Assembly (NCBI GenBank): GCA_905233995.1
Contig: CAJOGF010000001.1
Coordinates: 1 to 38,659 of the forward strand
Direction: 5' to 3'
DNA: 38,659 nucleotides
Source of the DNA: an uncultured Bacteroidales bacterium
Lineage (GTDB): Bacteria; Bacteroidota; Bacteroidia; Bacteroidales; UBA3824
The notes under the pieces were generated by a model that saw only the letters and a program-made list of their open reading frames with translations, did not search any database and was not told the DNA's origin. Of this stretch, positions 16,180-25,635 are shown piece after piece. Numbering within the stretch: position 1 is the stretch's first letter; every line of letters starts with the position of its first letter. The position numbers and the translations under genes are program-made.

Positions 16180-18591
16180 ATGAATCTTAACGAAGTTGAA
16201 ATCGGCAGCGATGCAATAATAACCAAAATCATCGGAAGGGGAACTTTCCGCAAAAGAATTATGGAAATGGGGTTTGTGAAAGGCAAAAGAGTTCATGTTG
16301 TAAAACAGGCTCCACTAAACGACCCCGTAGAATACGAAATTATGGGTTATCATGTCTCACTAAGAAAAAGTGAGGCAAAAATGATAGAAGTTGTAACATT
16401 AGAGCATATTTCAGAGGCTGCAACAAAAGACAGCAATCTCAATCTTACTTTCGACGAATTAATAAAACGCGAACTAAAAGACCACGGAAACGTAATCAAC
16501 GTAGCACTTGTCGGTAATCCGAACTGCGGAAAAACCACTTTTTATAATTATGCCTCAGGAAGCAAAGAAAAAGTTGGAAATTACAGCGGCGTTACCGTTG
16601 ATGCTAAAACTGCAAAATTTGTCTATCAAGATTATACTTTCAATATAACCGATCTTCCGGGAACATATTCACTTACAGCATATTCAGCAGAGGAAATATA
16701 CGTCAGGGAATTTATCACAAAGCAAAATCCAGATATTGTAATCAATATGCTTGACTCCTCAAATCTTGAAAGAAATATGTATCTTACCACACAACTTATC
16801 GATATGGACATAAAAGTTGTTGCGGCTCTTAATATGTATGACGAACTTCAAGCAAGAGGCGACAAACTCGATTATATCACCCTCGGCAAAATGCTCGGCA
16901 TTCCATTTATACCCGTTGTGAGCAACAAAGGCAAAGGTTTTGCAGAATTGTTTAATACAATAATCAAAATTTTTGAAGATAAATCCCCGACATACAGACA
17001 CATACACATCAATTACGGTGAAGACATCGAAAACGCCGTAAAAAAAATTCAAGACAAAATCTACCTTCATAACGACAACGAAATTCTTAGCGTTTTACCG
17101 TCAAGATTTATGGCGTTGAAACTTTTGGAAAAAGATTCCAAAATTGCAGAATTTGTGTCGGCTAACACCATTAACGTAAAACACGCACATCAAAAACAAA
17201 ACGTTACACACATCGACAATCCTTCCTGCATAACGTTAGAGGCAGAAAAAGAAATCAAAGAACTTGAAAAAATCTACAATTCGGACACCGAATCAATAAT
17301 TGCTGACCGCCGCTACGGTTTTATAGACGGAGCATTAAAAGAAACTTTTTCACGAGGGAAAAACTACACCAGAAAACTTACCGACAAAATAGATTATGTA
17401 GTAACGCACCGAATTTGGGGATTTCCTGTGTTTTTTACGATAATCTTTCTGATGTTTGAAACCACTTTTATATTAGGTCAATATCCTATGGACTGGATTG
17501 AAGCATTTGTAGAATATTTAGGTTCGCTTGTAAGGGATAAAATGCCAGAGGGAATGTTGAAAGATTTAATTGTTGACGGCATCATAGGTGGAGTCGGCGG
17601 CGTAATTGTCTTTTTGCCTAACATCGTGATACTCTTTATGTTTATCTCGCTGATGGAAGACTCTGGTTATATGGCAAGAGTAGCATTTATCATGGACAAA
17701 ATAATGCACAAAATAGGACTTCACGGCAAATCTTTTATACCTTTGATAATGGGATTTGGCTGCAACGTTCCGGGCATTATGGCAACAAGAACACTTGAAA
17801 ACCGCAGCGACAGACTTCTTACAATGATGATAAGTCCATACATGAGTTGTTCGGCAAGATTACCGCTTTATACGGTAATTACAGCAGCCTTTTTTTCTAA
17901 ATGTCAAGCACTTATCACAACAAGCGTTTATGCTTTTGGTATTTTGATGGCGGCTTTGACAGCAATTCTACTTAGAGGAACTACTTTCAAAAGTCAAGAT
18001 GCACCTTTTGTAATGGAACTTCCTCCGTACAGAATACCTACAACAAAAAGCATTTTGAAACACATGTGGGAAAAAGCGGCTCAATACCTTAAAAAAATGG
18101 GAGGAGTAATCCTTATTGCATCAATAATTATTTGGGCATTAGGATATTTTCCAAGACCAATTCAAGGAGAAATTCAAGATGATTACAAGCAACAAGAAAA
18201 TAGTTATATCGGCAAAATAGGGAAATTTGTAGAACCAGTTTTGGAACCTTTGGGGTTTAATTGGAAACTCGGCATTTCGATTTTCACTGGCGTAGCGGCA
18301 AAAGAAATTGTTGTTTCAACAATGGGCGTTCTTTATCACTCTGACAGCGAAGATACAGAATCGTTAGCAGAAAAACTCAAAAACGATACCGATACTTCAC
18401 TACCGCTGACTCCTTATTCTGCATTTGGCTTTATGATTTTTGTGTTGATATATTTTCCGTGCATAGCAACGGCGGTTGCAATGATAAAAGAAGCGGGTCA
18501 GAAACGATGGGCATTTTTATCAATAGGATATTCAATTTTTATGGCATGGATAATAGCGTTTATCATCAACAGCATAGGTAAATTATTATGA
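16180..18591 (+). CDS. feoB: FeoA-FeoB fusion, ferrous iron transporter
   Basis: FeoB is the GTPase-coupled inner-membrane Fe(II) permease. Here, as in many Bacteroidota, a FeoA-type SH3-like domain (about residues 1-75, MEMGFVKGKRVHVVKQAP) is fused to its N-terminus. The G domain has G1 GNPNCGKTT (112-120), G3 DLPG (158-161) and G4 NMYD (218-221). The transmembrane region starts at about residue 410 and carries the gate motifs GFGCNVPGIMATR and MSCSARLPLY. The 803-residue length is normal for a fusion. The stop overlaps the start of the 46-residue Cys-rich gene. Expression is likely repressed when iron is plentiful, through the upstream palindromes. Confidence 0.95.
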   Translation: MNLNEVEIGSDAIITKIIGRGTFRKRIMEMGFVKGKRVHVVKQAPLNDPVEYEIMGYHVSLRKSEAKMIEVVTLEHISEAATKDSNLNLTFDELIKRELKDHGNVINVALVGNPNCGKTTFYNYASGSKEKVGNYSGVTVDAKTAKFVYQDYTFNITDLPGTYSLTAYSAEEIYVREFITKQNPDIVINMLDSSNLERNMYLTTQLIDMDIKVVAALNMYDELQARGDKLDYITLGKMLGIPFIPVVSNKGKGFAELFNTIIKIFEDKSPTYRHIHINYGEDIENAVKKIQDKIYLHNDNEILSVLPSRFMALKLLEKDSKIAEFVSANTINVKHAHQKQNVTHIDNPSCITLEAEKEIKELEKIYNSDTESIIADRRYGFIDGALKETFSRGKNYTRKLTDKIDYVVTHRIWGFPVFFTIIFLMFETTFILGQYPMDWIEAFVEYLGSLVRDKMPEGMLKDLIVDGIIGGVGGVIVFLPNIVILFMFISLMEDSGYMARVAFIMDKIMHKIGLHGKSFIPLIMGFGCNVPGIMATRTLENRSDRLLTMMISPYMSCSARLPLYTVITAAFFSKCQALITTSVYAFGILMAALTAILLRGTTFKSQDAPFVMELPPYRIPTTKSILKHMWEKAAQYLKKMGGVILIASIIIWALGYFPRPIQGEIQDDYKQQENSYIGKIGKFVEPVLEPLGFNWKLGISIFTGVAAKEIVVSTMGVLYHSDSEDTESLAEKLKNDTDTSLPLTPYSAFGFMIFVLIYFPCIATAVAMIKEAGQKRWAFLSIGYSIFMAWIIAFIINSIGKLL

Positions 18592-18728
18592 CACAAGAAA
18601 TTATAACATACATTATTGTATTTACGGCGACAATTGTCGCCGTTTACAATATAATTAAGATTTTTAAAGGCAAACAACCAGACTGCGGCTGCGGCAAAGG
18701 GAAAAAATGTAAAAAAAAACATCAATAA
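18588..18728 (+). CDS. FeoB-associated Cys-rich membrane protein
   Basis: A 46-residue frame begins with an ATG that overlaps the feoB stop (ATGA-type overlap at 18588-18591). It has one N-terminal membrane helix (about residues 5-25, IITYIIVFTATIVAVYNII) and a short basic tail with three Cys in DCGCGKGKKC. This is the pattern of the FeoB-associated Cys-rich proteins found after feoB in many anaerobes. The Cys cluster may bind Fe(II) or sense redox state next to the permease; that is not proven for this family. Confidence 0.85.
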   Translation: MTQEIITYIIVFTATIVAVYNIIKIFKGKQPDCGCGKGKKCKKKHQ

Positions 18729-19146
18729 CATTTTTTCACTAAAATAACGTAAGGTAGATGCAATATTGCAACAAGACTACCCATTTTTTTCTCATGATGA
18801 AAAAAATTATTCCGCCACGAAAGCATTTTTTTTATTTCATGGCGGAATAATTTTATTGCATATTGCATAAAGTTCTCGCAAAATTTTTATTAAAAGTACA
18901 AAATACAAAAATTTTCTTCTCCAACAGTCTGAAAATCAGCCTTCATTAAAAAAAGTAAAAAAATAATCAGAATGAATTTTGTTTTTTTTGAAAAAAATTA
19001 TTTAATTTGGCACTCTGAAAGGTAGCAAAAAAATATAAGTTTACTTTTTGCAAAAAACAATTAACTTTTTAGGTCAAATTGGTATCGGAAGATTGATGCC
19101 CAATTGCCTGAACATTCAACAAAAAAAGGATTAGTAAAAAAAGAAA
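18729..19146. other. 418-bp intergenic region between feo and glycogen genes
   Basis: No gene is seen. It contains a 12-bp palindrome TGCAATATTGCA (18759-18770), a long hairpin (18803-18854, listed separately), a nearby direct repeat TTGCATATTGCAT (18855-18868), and a possible promoter for the synthase gene: TTTTG (18977-18981), 20 nt, TTAATTTGGC (19002-19011). The untranslated leader would be about 130 nt. The remaining DNA is AT-rich without recognisable structure; no known riboswitch fold was identified. Confidence 0.5.
18803..18854. terminator. Long hairpin after the feo operon
   Basis: Perfect 15-bp arms AAAATTATTCCGCCA (18803-18817) and TGGCGGAATAATTTT (18840-18854) extend by four more pairs after a C-A mismatch, around a T-rich loop. 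Six A precede it and four T follow it. It is 75 bases after the feo genes and is probably a bidirectional terminator or an mRNA-stabilising structure. Confidence 0.6.
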
Positions 19147-22100
19147 ATGGCATCAACTGAACAAACCCCAGATTTCGTTTTTGAAACAAGTTGGGAAGTC
19201 TGCAACAAAGTCGGCGGCATACACACTGTCGTATCAACCAAAGCACAGACTCTGAAAGCCAAATTCGGTGACAACCTTGTTATGATAGGACCCGATATTT
19301 GGCACAATTCGGAAGATAATCCCGAATTTATTGAAGACAAAACCTTGTTTTCGGATTGGACAAGAGTTATCAACCGTACTGACACCCGCGTTAGAGTAGG
19401 ACGCTGGAAAATTATCGGTGAACCAATCGTTATTTTGGTCGATTATTCTCAAAACGTTTCCAAAAAAGACAAAATTTTTGCAGAATTTTGGGAAACCTAC
19501 AAACTCGACTCTATTTCTGGAGATTGGGGTTATATCGAACCCGTAATTTTCGGTTATAGTGCAGGAAAAGTAATCGAAAGTTTCTGTCAGTACAATTTGA
19601 AACCAGAAAACCGCGTAGTAGCGCATTTTCATGAATGGATGACAGGTGCAGGTATACTTTACATCGAAAAATATGCACCCGAAATTGCAACCGTATTTAC
19701 AACTCACGCTACCGCAATTGGCAGAAGTATAGCAGGTAATGGTCAGCCGCTATATGGACCTATCAACAATTACGACGGCGACACAAAAGCCAGAGAATTT
19801 AATATGGTGGCAAAACAAAGTTGCGAAAAACTTTCTGCACTAAATGCAGATGCGTACACAACCGTTTCTGACATCACAGCAATAGAATGTAAACAATTCA
19901 CATACAGAGCAGTAGATGTTGTTACTCCTAACGGTTTTGAAGACGATTTTGTACCAAAAGGAAGCGTTTTCAACACAAGAAGAATAGCAGCAAGAAAAAC
20001 AATGCTTAATGTGGCATCAAAACTCTTCAACGAAGAACTCTCTGACGACACATTAATTCTCGGAACTTCAGGACGTTATGAATACAGGAACAAAGGTATC
20101 GACGTATTTTTGGATTCCTTGAAAAAAATTGTTGACTTAGGCGAATGTAAGAAAAACATTTTAGCGTTTGTAATGGTACCTGCTAACAACTATGGTGCTC
20201 GTCAAGACCTTAAAGCAGTACTTGAAGGCAAAGCCGACAAAGTTACAAACGACAATTATTCAAGATACTTGACTCATGGTCTGCACTATGTAGAATATGA
20301 CGCAGTTTGCAACAAAGCAATCAGTTTGGGAATCACAAACGAAAAAGACAGCAAACTAAAACTTATTTTTGTTCCGTCATATTTAAAAGGTGATGACGGT
20401 ATTTTCAACATGCCATACTACGATTTGCTTATAGGTATGGACATCACAGCGTTTCCGTCATACTACGAACCTTGGGGTTATACTCCGCTCGAAAGTATCG
20501 CATTCAGCGTACCTACAATTACAACTGACCTTGCTGGTTTTGGTAAATATAGCGAAAGCCTTTTACCAAAAGATTGCAAACCAGTGGTTGTGCTTCATCG
20601 CAACGATGACAACTACAACGATGTAGTTTATAATCTTGCAAAAGCAGTAATTGATTACGCAGGGTTAACTCCTCAAGAAATGGAAAAAACAAGAAAGGCG
20701 GCTTATAGTCTTTCTCAACAGTTTTTGTGGAAAAACCTCACAAAATACTATTTAAAAGCATATTCAACCGCTTTGGAACGTACCAAAAAACGTTTTGACG
20801 AAGCGGATTTTTCAAAATATTCACACGAATCGTTTAACATAAAAGAAATAAAAGTGAACAACCCAATTTGGAGAAACATTCAGGTTCATCCGAACCTTTC
20901 CGGAAAATTTAAAGGCTTAGAAGAAATGTCCTACAACCTTTGGTGGTGTTGGAATTTCGAGGCTGAAGAAATGTGGCAAATAATCGGTGAAGACGGTCTT
21001 TGGGAGAAGTCAGGTAAAAACCCAGTTGCACTTCTTCGTCAAATCGACCTCAACAGATTGTCTGAACTTGAAAACGATGCCGATTTTATCGCTAAATACG
21101 AAAAAGTATACGCAGACTTCTGCGCATATATGGACGAAAAGAAAAACGCTAAGGGTCCGTCAGTTGCATACTTCTGTATGGAATATGGTATCCATGACTC
21201 TCTGAAAATCTTCTCTGGTGGTCTTGGTATTCTTGCCGGCGACTATTTGAAAGAGGCTTCAGACTCTAATGTTGACATGGTGGCTGTAGGTCTGCTTTAT
21301 CGTTACGGATATTTCCGTCAGAAAATTTCCGTTTGGGGCGATCAGATTGCGGAAGATGTACCTCAAGATTTTAGATATTTGCCGATTACCGCTGTTAAAG
21401 ACAAAGACGGCAATCAAATGACAATTCAAGTTGCTTTTCCGGGCAGAAAACTCACCGCTCAAGTATGGAAAGCACAAGTCGGACGAATTGAACTTTATCT
21501 TCTTGACACCGATTTTGACGCTAACTGGGAACAAGACCGTTGGGTAACTCATCATCTCTACGGCGGAGACAGAGAAAACCGTTTGAAACAAGAAATGCTT
21601 CTTGGCGTTGGTGGTATCCGCGCTTTGAGAAAAATGGGAATCACAAAGCAAATTTACCACATGAACGAAGGTCATGCGGCTTTGATGGGTATCGAAAGAT
21701 TGAATAATCTTATTCAAGAACACAATTTCACCCTCAACGAGGCTTTGGAAATTGTACGCGCGTCAACCCTTTATACTACACACACACCTGTACCCGCAGG
21801 ACACGATGCTTTCCCTGAGGATATGATTTTAACTTACATGGGACATTATCCTGACAGACTTCATATTTCTTGGAAAGAATTTTTGGCTTTGGGTAAAAAC
21901 AATGTTGACGACAGAGGTCAAGAGTTCAACTTCTCATATCTTGCATGTCAACTTTCTCAGGAAGTTAACGGTGTATCAATGCTTCACGGCGAGGTAACAA
22001 AGAAAATGTTCAACTACATGTGGAACGGTTACTATCCTGAAGAACTCAACATCGGTTACGTTACAAACGGTGTACACTATCCGACATGGGCGGCTAAAGA

Positions 22101-23400
22101 ATGGCAGCAATTCTATCAGAAGACTTTCGACAAGAAATTCCTCAAAGACCAATCTAACGAAAGTTATTGGAATGCTATTCAAAACGTTGATGATGCTGAA
22201 ATTTGGAAAATGCGTCAACAAAAACGCAAAGAACTTATCGACTACATCAAAATTAAAATGGCTGACGATTACCAAAAACGTGGCGAAGACCCGTCATCAA
22301 TGGTAAGAATCAAAAACGCTTTGAATCCAAATACTTTAACAATCGGTTTTGCACGTCGTTTTGCAACCTACAAACGAGGCAACCTTCTTATGACAAATCT
22401 TGACATTTTGTCAAAAATTGTCAACGACCCTGTTCGTCCTGTACAGTTTATTTTTGCAGGAAAGGCTCACCCCGCTGACGGCGGTGGACAAGGCATTATC
22501 AAACAAATAGTTGAGATTTCAAAACGTCCTGAATTTGTTGGCAAAATCCTCTTCCTTGAAGACTACGATATTTCGCTTGCAAAACGTCTTGTATCTGGTG
22601 TTGACATTTGGATGAACACACCTACTCGTCCACTTGAGGCTTCTGGAACATCAGGAATGAAAGCCGTTATGAACGGTGCCATTCACTATTCTGTACTCGA
22701 TGGTTGGTGGGTTGAAGGCTACCGTCCCGACGGAGGCTGGTGCTTACCACAAGAAAGAGCATATCAGAATCAAGATTTCCAAAACCAATTGGATGCAGCA
22801 ACAATTTATCGTACAATCATCGAAGACATCTGTCCGAAATTCTACACAAGAAACGCTCAAGGCGTTCCAGAACAATGGGTTAGCGTAATCAAAAATTCAA
22901 TCGGACATATCGCTCCTAACTTCACAATGAAACGTCAACTTGATGATTATTATGAGCGTTATTACAGCAAACTCGCTGATACAGAAAAAGTTGTCAACGC
23001 CGATAATTACAAAGTTGCCCTTGAATTGGCTGCTTGGAAACACAAAGTTGTTCAAGGTTGGGACAAAATCAACGTTGAAAAAATATCATTCCACAACATC
23101 GTAAAAGATCCGCTCTTTATGGGTGAGGAATATTTCGGTGAAGTAGTTCTCGACTTAGGCGATTTGAAACCGTCAGACATCGGAATTGAAATGGTAATGA
23201 CCGAAGTTAGTCAAGACGGAAGTTCAAAATTACTCTCGGCTGTACCTTTGAAACTTCAGAAAGAAAACGGCAGATTTGCTCATTATAGCATAGATTTGCG
23301 TCCTGAAAAACCGGGTAACTTCAACTACGGCTTCAGACTCTATCCTACAAATGTAAATCTTGCTCATAGAACTGATTTCGCATTGGTAAAATGGTTGTAG
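19147..23400 (+). CDS. Fused glycogen synthase (GT3) - alpha-glucan phosphorylase (GT35)
   Basis: The 1417-residue protein joins two enzymes of opposite direction. Residues ~1-555 resemble the eukaryotic-type glycogen synthase of family GT3: FVFETSWEVCNKVGGIHTVVSTKA near the N-terminus and a C-terminal donor-site region PSYYEPWGYTPLESIAFSVPTI. A DUF3417 segment (~585-680, MSYNLWWCWNFEAEEMW) opens a short-type glucan phosphorylase, with VAYFCMEYGIHDSLKIFSGGLGILAGD and the pyridoxal-phosphate lysine Lys1172 in EASGTSGMKAVMNGA. The first half would lengthen alpha-1,4-glucan from a sugar nucleotide; the second would release glucose 1-phosphate. Such fusions occur across Bacteroidota. A strong terminator follows the stop. 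Confidence 0.92.
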   Translation: MASTEQTPDFVFETSWEVCNKVGGIHTVVSTKAQTLKAKFGDNLVMIGPDIWHNSEDNPEFIEDKTLFSDWTRVINRTDTRVRVGRWKIIGEPIVILVDYSQNVSKKDKIFAEFWETYKLDSISGDWGYIEPVIFGYSAGKVIESFCQYNLKPENRVVAHFHEWMTGAGILYIEKYAPEIATVFTTHATAIGRSIAGNGQPLYGPINNYDGDTKAREFNMVAKQSCEKLSALNADAYTTVSDITAIECKQFTYRAVDVVTPNGFEDDFVPKGSVFNTRRIAARKTMLNVASKLFNEELSDDTLILGTSGRYEYRNKGIDVFLDSLKKIVDLGECKKNILAFVMVPANNYGARQDLKAVLEGKADKVTNDNYSRYLTHGLHYVEYDAVCNKAISLGITNEKDSKLKLIFVPSYLKGDDGIFNMPYYDLLIGMDITAFPSYYEPWGYTPLESIAFSVPTITTDLAGFGKYSESLLPKDCKPVVVLHRNDDNYNDVVYNLAKAVIDYAGLTPQEMEKTRKAAYSLSQQFLWKNLTKYYLKAYSTALERTKKRFDEADFSKYSHESFNIKEIKVNNPIWRNIQVHPNLSGKFKGLEEMSYNLWWCWNFEAEEMWQIIGEDGLWEKSGKNPVALLRQIDLNRLSELENDADFIAKYEKVYADFCAYMDEKKNAKGPSVAYFCMEYGIHDSLKIFSGGLGILAGDYLKEASDSNVDMVAVGLLYRYGYFRQKISVWGDQIAEDVPQDFRYLPITAVKDKDGNQMTIQVAFPGRKLTAQVWKAQVGRIELYLLDTDFDANWEQDRWVTHHLYGGDRENRLKQEMLLGVGGIRALRKMGITKQIYHMNEGHAALMGIERLNNLIQEHNFTLNEALEIVRASTLYTTHTPVPAGHDAFPEDMILTYMGHYPDRLHISWKEFLALGKNNVDDRGQEFNFSYLACQLSQEVNGVSMLHGEVTKKMFNYMWNGYYPEELNIGYVTNGVHYPTWAAKEWQQFYQKTFDKKFLKDQSNESYWNAIQNVDDAEIWKMRQQKRKELIDYIKIKMADDYQKRGEDPSSMVRIKNALNPNTLTIGFARRFATYKRGNLLMTNLDILSKIVNDPVRPVQFIFAGKAHPADGGGQGIIKQIVEISKRPEFVGKILFLEDYDISLAKRLVSGVDIWMNTPTRPLEASGTSGMKAVMNGAIHYSVLDGWWVEGYRPDGGWCLPQERAYQNQDFQNQLDAATIYRTIIEDICPKFYTRNAQGVPEQWVSVIKNSIGHIAPNFTMKRQLDDYYERYYSKLADTEKVVNADNYKVALELAAWKHKVVQGWDKINVEKISFHNIVKDPLFMGEEYFGEVVLDLGDLKPSDIGIEMVMTEVSQDGSSKLLSAVPLKLQKENGRFAHYSIDLRPEKPGNFNYGFRLYPTNVNLAHRTDFALVKWL

Positions 23401-23443
23401 GCAACACATAAAATTATTTTGCTTCATAATTATTTGTAAAAAC

Positions 23444-23489
23444 AAACTGCGACATTTTTGGGATTTTTCTTAAAAATGTTGCAGTTTTT
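23444..23489 (+). terminator. Intrinsic terminator after the glycogen gene
   Basis: Arms 23444-23459 and 23472-23487 pair over 16 positions (one G-T wobble) around a 12-nt loop and are followed by T-rich DNA. The structure covers possible TTG and ATG starts at 23458 and 23476 of the next gene, which supports the later ATG at 23500. Confidence 0.85.
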
Positions 23490-23499
23490 ATTGTTTGTT

Positions 23500-25434
23500 A
23501 TGACACTAAAAACATTTATAAAACATCCTATTCTACAATACGTTGCAAACTATTTTTTAGCGTTTGCATTTTTCTTTATTTGCAGAATTGTATTTGTGAT
23601 TTCAAATCTTAATTATTACAACGAGATTGACTTTTCGCACTTTCTAACACTTTTCAAAGGCGGAATGAAATACGATTTTGCAGCAGTTTTCTACCTTTCG
23701 GCAGTAAGTTTCTTTATGATGATTCTGCCAATAAAATTTGTTTTCAACAAGATTTACAAACAAATTGCGAAATATTTTTTTCTAATTCCAGTATCAATTG
23801 GAATCTTTGCAAACCTTTTTGACTCAGCATTTTTCAGTTTCAACGGTAGACGAACCAATTTTTCGTTTTTTAAAGAATTTCAAAACGAAGATAATCTTGG
23901 CGGTATTTTTTTAAGAGGATTGGGTGATTTTTGGTATTTAACGATTGCCGGAATTGTGTTAATTACCTTATTAATAAAACTTTACTACAATCCAAAAATC
24001 AGCAAAGAAGATTTTCCATGGAAAAAATACACATTAAAAACATTACCAATGACTCTACTTTGCATTTACTTTTTCATGGCAGGACTTCGCGGAAGTTTAA
24101 TAATTGACGAAGACCACCGTCCAATGAACATGAACAATGCAAACGAATACATCAAAAAAAGCAACGAATCAGCAATCGTCTTAAATACACCATATTGCAT
24201 AATTCGCACAATCGGCAAAATATCTTTTTCAGACCCTGAATATTTTTCCAAAGACAAATTAGAGCAAATTTATTCGCCTATTCATAATCCTAAGCCGCAG
24301 GGAGAGTTCAAAAATATGAACATTGTGATTCTGATTTTGGAAAGTTTCGGCAAAGAATATTCTGGTTTTTTCAATCAAAACAAAGGCTACACACCTTTTT
24401 TGGATTCTCTTTATCAAAACGGATTAACTTTTTATCATTCGTTTGCGACAGGAAGAAAATCCATTGATGCGATGCCAAGCATTTTAGCGGGCATTCCCTA
24501 CTTGACCGACCATTTTTTTATGGGAATGTATTCCAACAATAAGGTTAACAGCATAGCCTCGTTATTAAAGTCAAAAGGTTATTATTCAGCATTTTACCAT
24601 GGTGCGCCAAATGGAAGCATGGGATTTTTGCATTTTTCACGTCTTGCTGGTTTTCAAGACTATTTCGGATTAACAGAATATTGTAACGATTCTTCATTCA
24701 ACGGCATGAACGATTTTGACGGACATTGGGCAATTTGGGACGAGGAGTTTTTGCAATATTACGCCAAAAGTATGGGCGAAATTCCGCAGCCATTTGTAAC
24801 AACCTGTTTTACTGCAACTTCACATAATCCTTTTAGAATCCCCGAAAAATACAAAGAACGATTCAAAGAAGGTCCTCAACCAATTACAAAATGTATTGAA
24901 TATACCGACAACGCTATCAGACTGTTTTTCAATAAGATGAAAGAGTATCCTTGGTTTAAGAATACACTTTTTGTAATCACCGCTGACCACACAAACCAAA
25001 CATTAAGTCAAGAATATACAACAGATAGAAACGTTTTTAAAGTTCCGATTTTGTTTTATCACGAAGGTGGGATCAAAAAAATATCAGAAAAACTTTTCTG
25101 TCAAACGGACATAACACCTACAATTTTGGATTATTTAAATTTTGACAAACCGTATATTGCTTTCGGAAATTCGTTTTTTGACCAAAACGACACTTGCGGT
25201 TATGTTGTTAATTTCAGCGAACCGCTCTACCAAATCTCCAAAGGCGAGTTTTTCCTTCAATTTGACGGTCAAAAAGAAACAGGCTTTTTTATTCCAAAAG
25301 AAGACGTTTTCTTAAAAAACAACCTCTTAGGAAAATACCCGTCACAAGAAACCGAAATGCTGAATCTATTGAAAGCAGAGATTCAACAATATCATGAAAG
25401 AATGATAGATAACGATTTAACAATCAAGGAATAA
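23500..25434 (+). CDS. LTA synthase family sulfatase-fold membrane enzyme
   Basis: The 644-residue protein has an N-terminal block of about five membrane helices (to residue ~200) and an extracytoplasmic alkaline-phosphatase-fold domain of the LTA-synthase/phosphoglycerol-transferase family. Motifs include NIVILILESFGKEYSG (first metal ligand Glu), FATGRKSIDAMPSILAG (Ser in the nucleophile position usually held by Thr), THNPFRIPEKY-like SHNPFRIPEKY and FVITADHTNQ (metal ligands Asp-His). In Gram-negatives such enzymes move phospholipid head groups (phosphoglycerol or phosphoethanolamine) onto glycans or lipid A. The substrate here is unknown. I chose ATG 23500 (MTLKTFIKHPILQYV) because earlier starts lie within the terminator. 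No clear promoter is visible. Confidence 0.82.
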   Translation: MTLKTFIKHPILQYVANYFLAFAFFFICRIVFVISNLNYYNEIDFSHFLTLFKGGMKYDFAAVFYLSAVSFFMMILPIKFVFNKIYKQIAKYFFLIPVSIGIFANLFDSAFFSFNGRRTNFSFFKEFQNEDNLGGIFLRGLGDFWYLTIAGIVLITLLIKLYYNPKISKEDFPWKKYTLKTLPMTLLCIYFFMAGLRGSLIIDEDHRPMNMNNANEYIKKSNESAIVLNTPYCIIRTIGKISFSDPEYFSKDKLEQIYSPIHNPKPQGEFKNMNIVILILESFGKEYSGFFNQNKGYTPFLDSLYQNGLTFYHSFATGRKSIDAMPSILAGIPYLTDHFFMGMYSNNKVNSIASLLKSKGYYSAFYHGAPNGSMGFLHFSRLAGFQDYFGLTEYCNDSSFNGMNDFDGHWAIWDEEFLQYYAKSMGEIPQPFVTTCFTATSHNPFRIPEKYKERFKEGPQPITKCIEYTDNAIRLFFNKMKEYPWFKNTLFVITADHTNQTLSQEYTTDRNVFKVPILFYHEGGIKKISEKLFCQTDITPTILDYLNFDKPYIAFGNSFFDQNDTCGYVVNFSEPLYQISKGEFFLQFDGQKETGFFIPKEDVFLKNNLLGKYPSQETEMLNLLKAEIQQYHERMIDNDLTIKE

Positions 25435-25574
25435 CTTATGACGACTTTTTCTTTAAACAAATCATCTCCGACTACGTAAGGTTACTCATAATTACTATCA
25501 TTCTGTTGCTGTTTTTTTACTATAACCTTTGCTTTCAGTACATAAAAAATTTTTCACAATGATAACATACCGCA

Positions 25575-25607
25575 TTTGAAATAATAACAAAAAAATATTT
25601 AACTTTG
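25575..25607 (+). promoter_or_regulatory. Promoter of the YejM-like gene
   Basis: TTTG (25575-25578), 21 nt, TAACTTTG (25600-25607), a full match to the Bacteroidetes consensus, 28 bases before the ATG at 25636. Confidence 0.7.
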
Positions 25608-25635
25608 CAACTTCAAAAAAATAAAAACACTAAAG

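Noticed and set aside
25430..25562. Hydrophobic open frame of about 44 codons between the two sulfatase-fold genes, containing FFKQIISDYVRLLIITIILL
   Set aside because: It has no ATG, overlaps the stop of the upstream gene, and AT-rich DNA readily encodes such hydrophobic stretches; a remnant is possible but I cannot support it as a gene.
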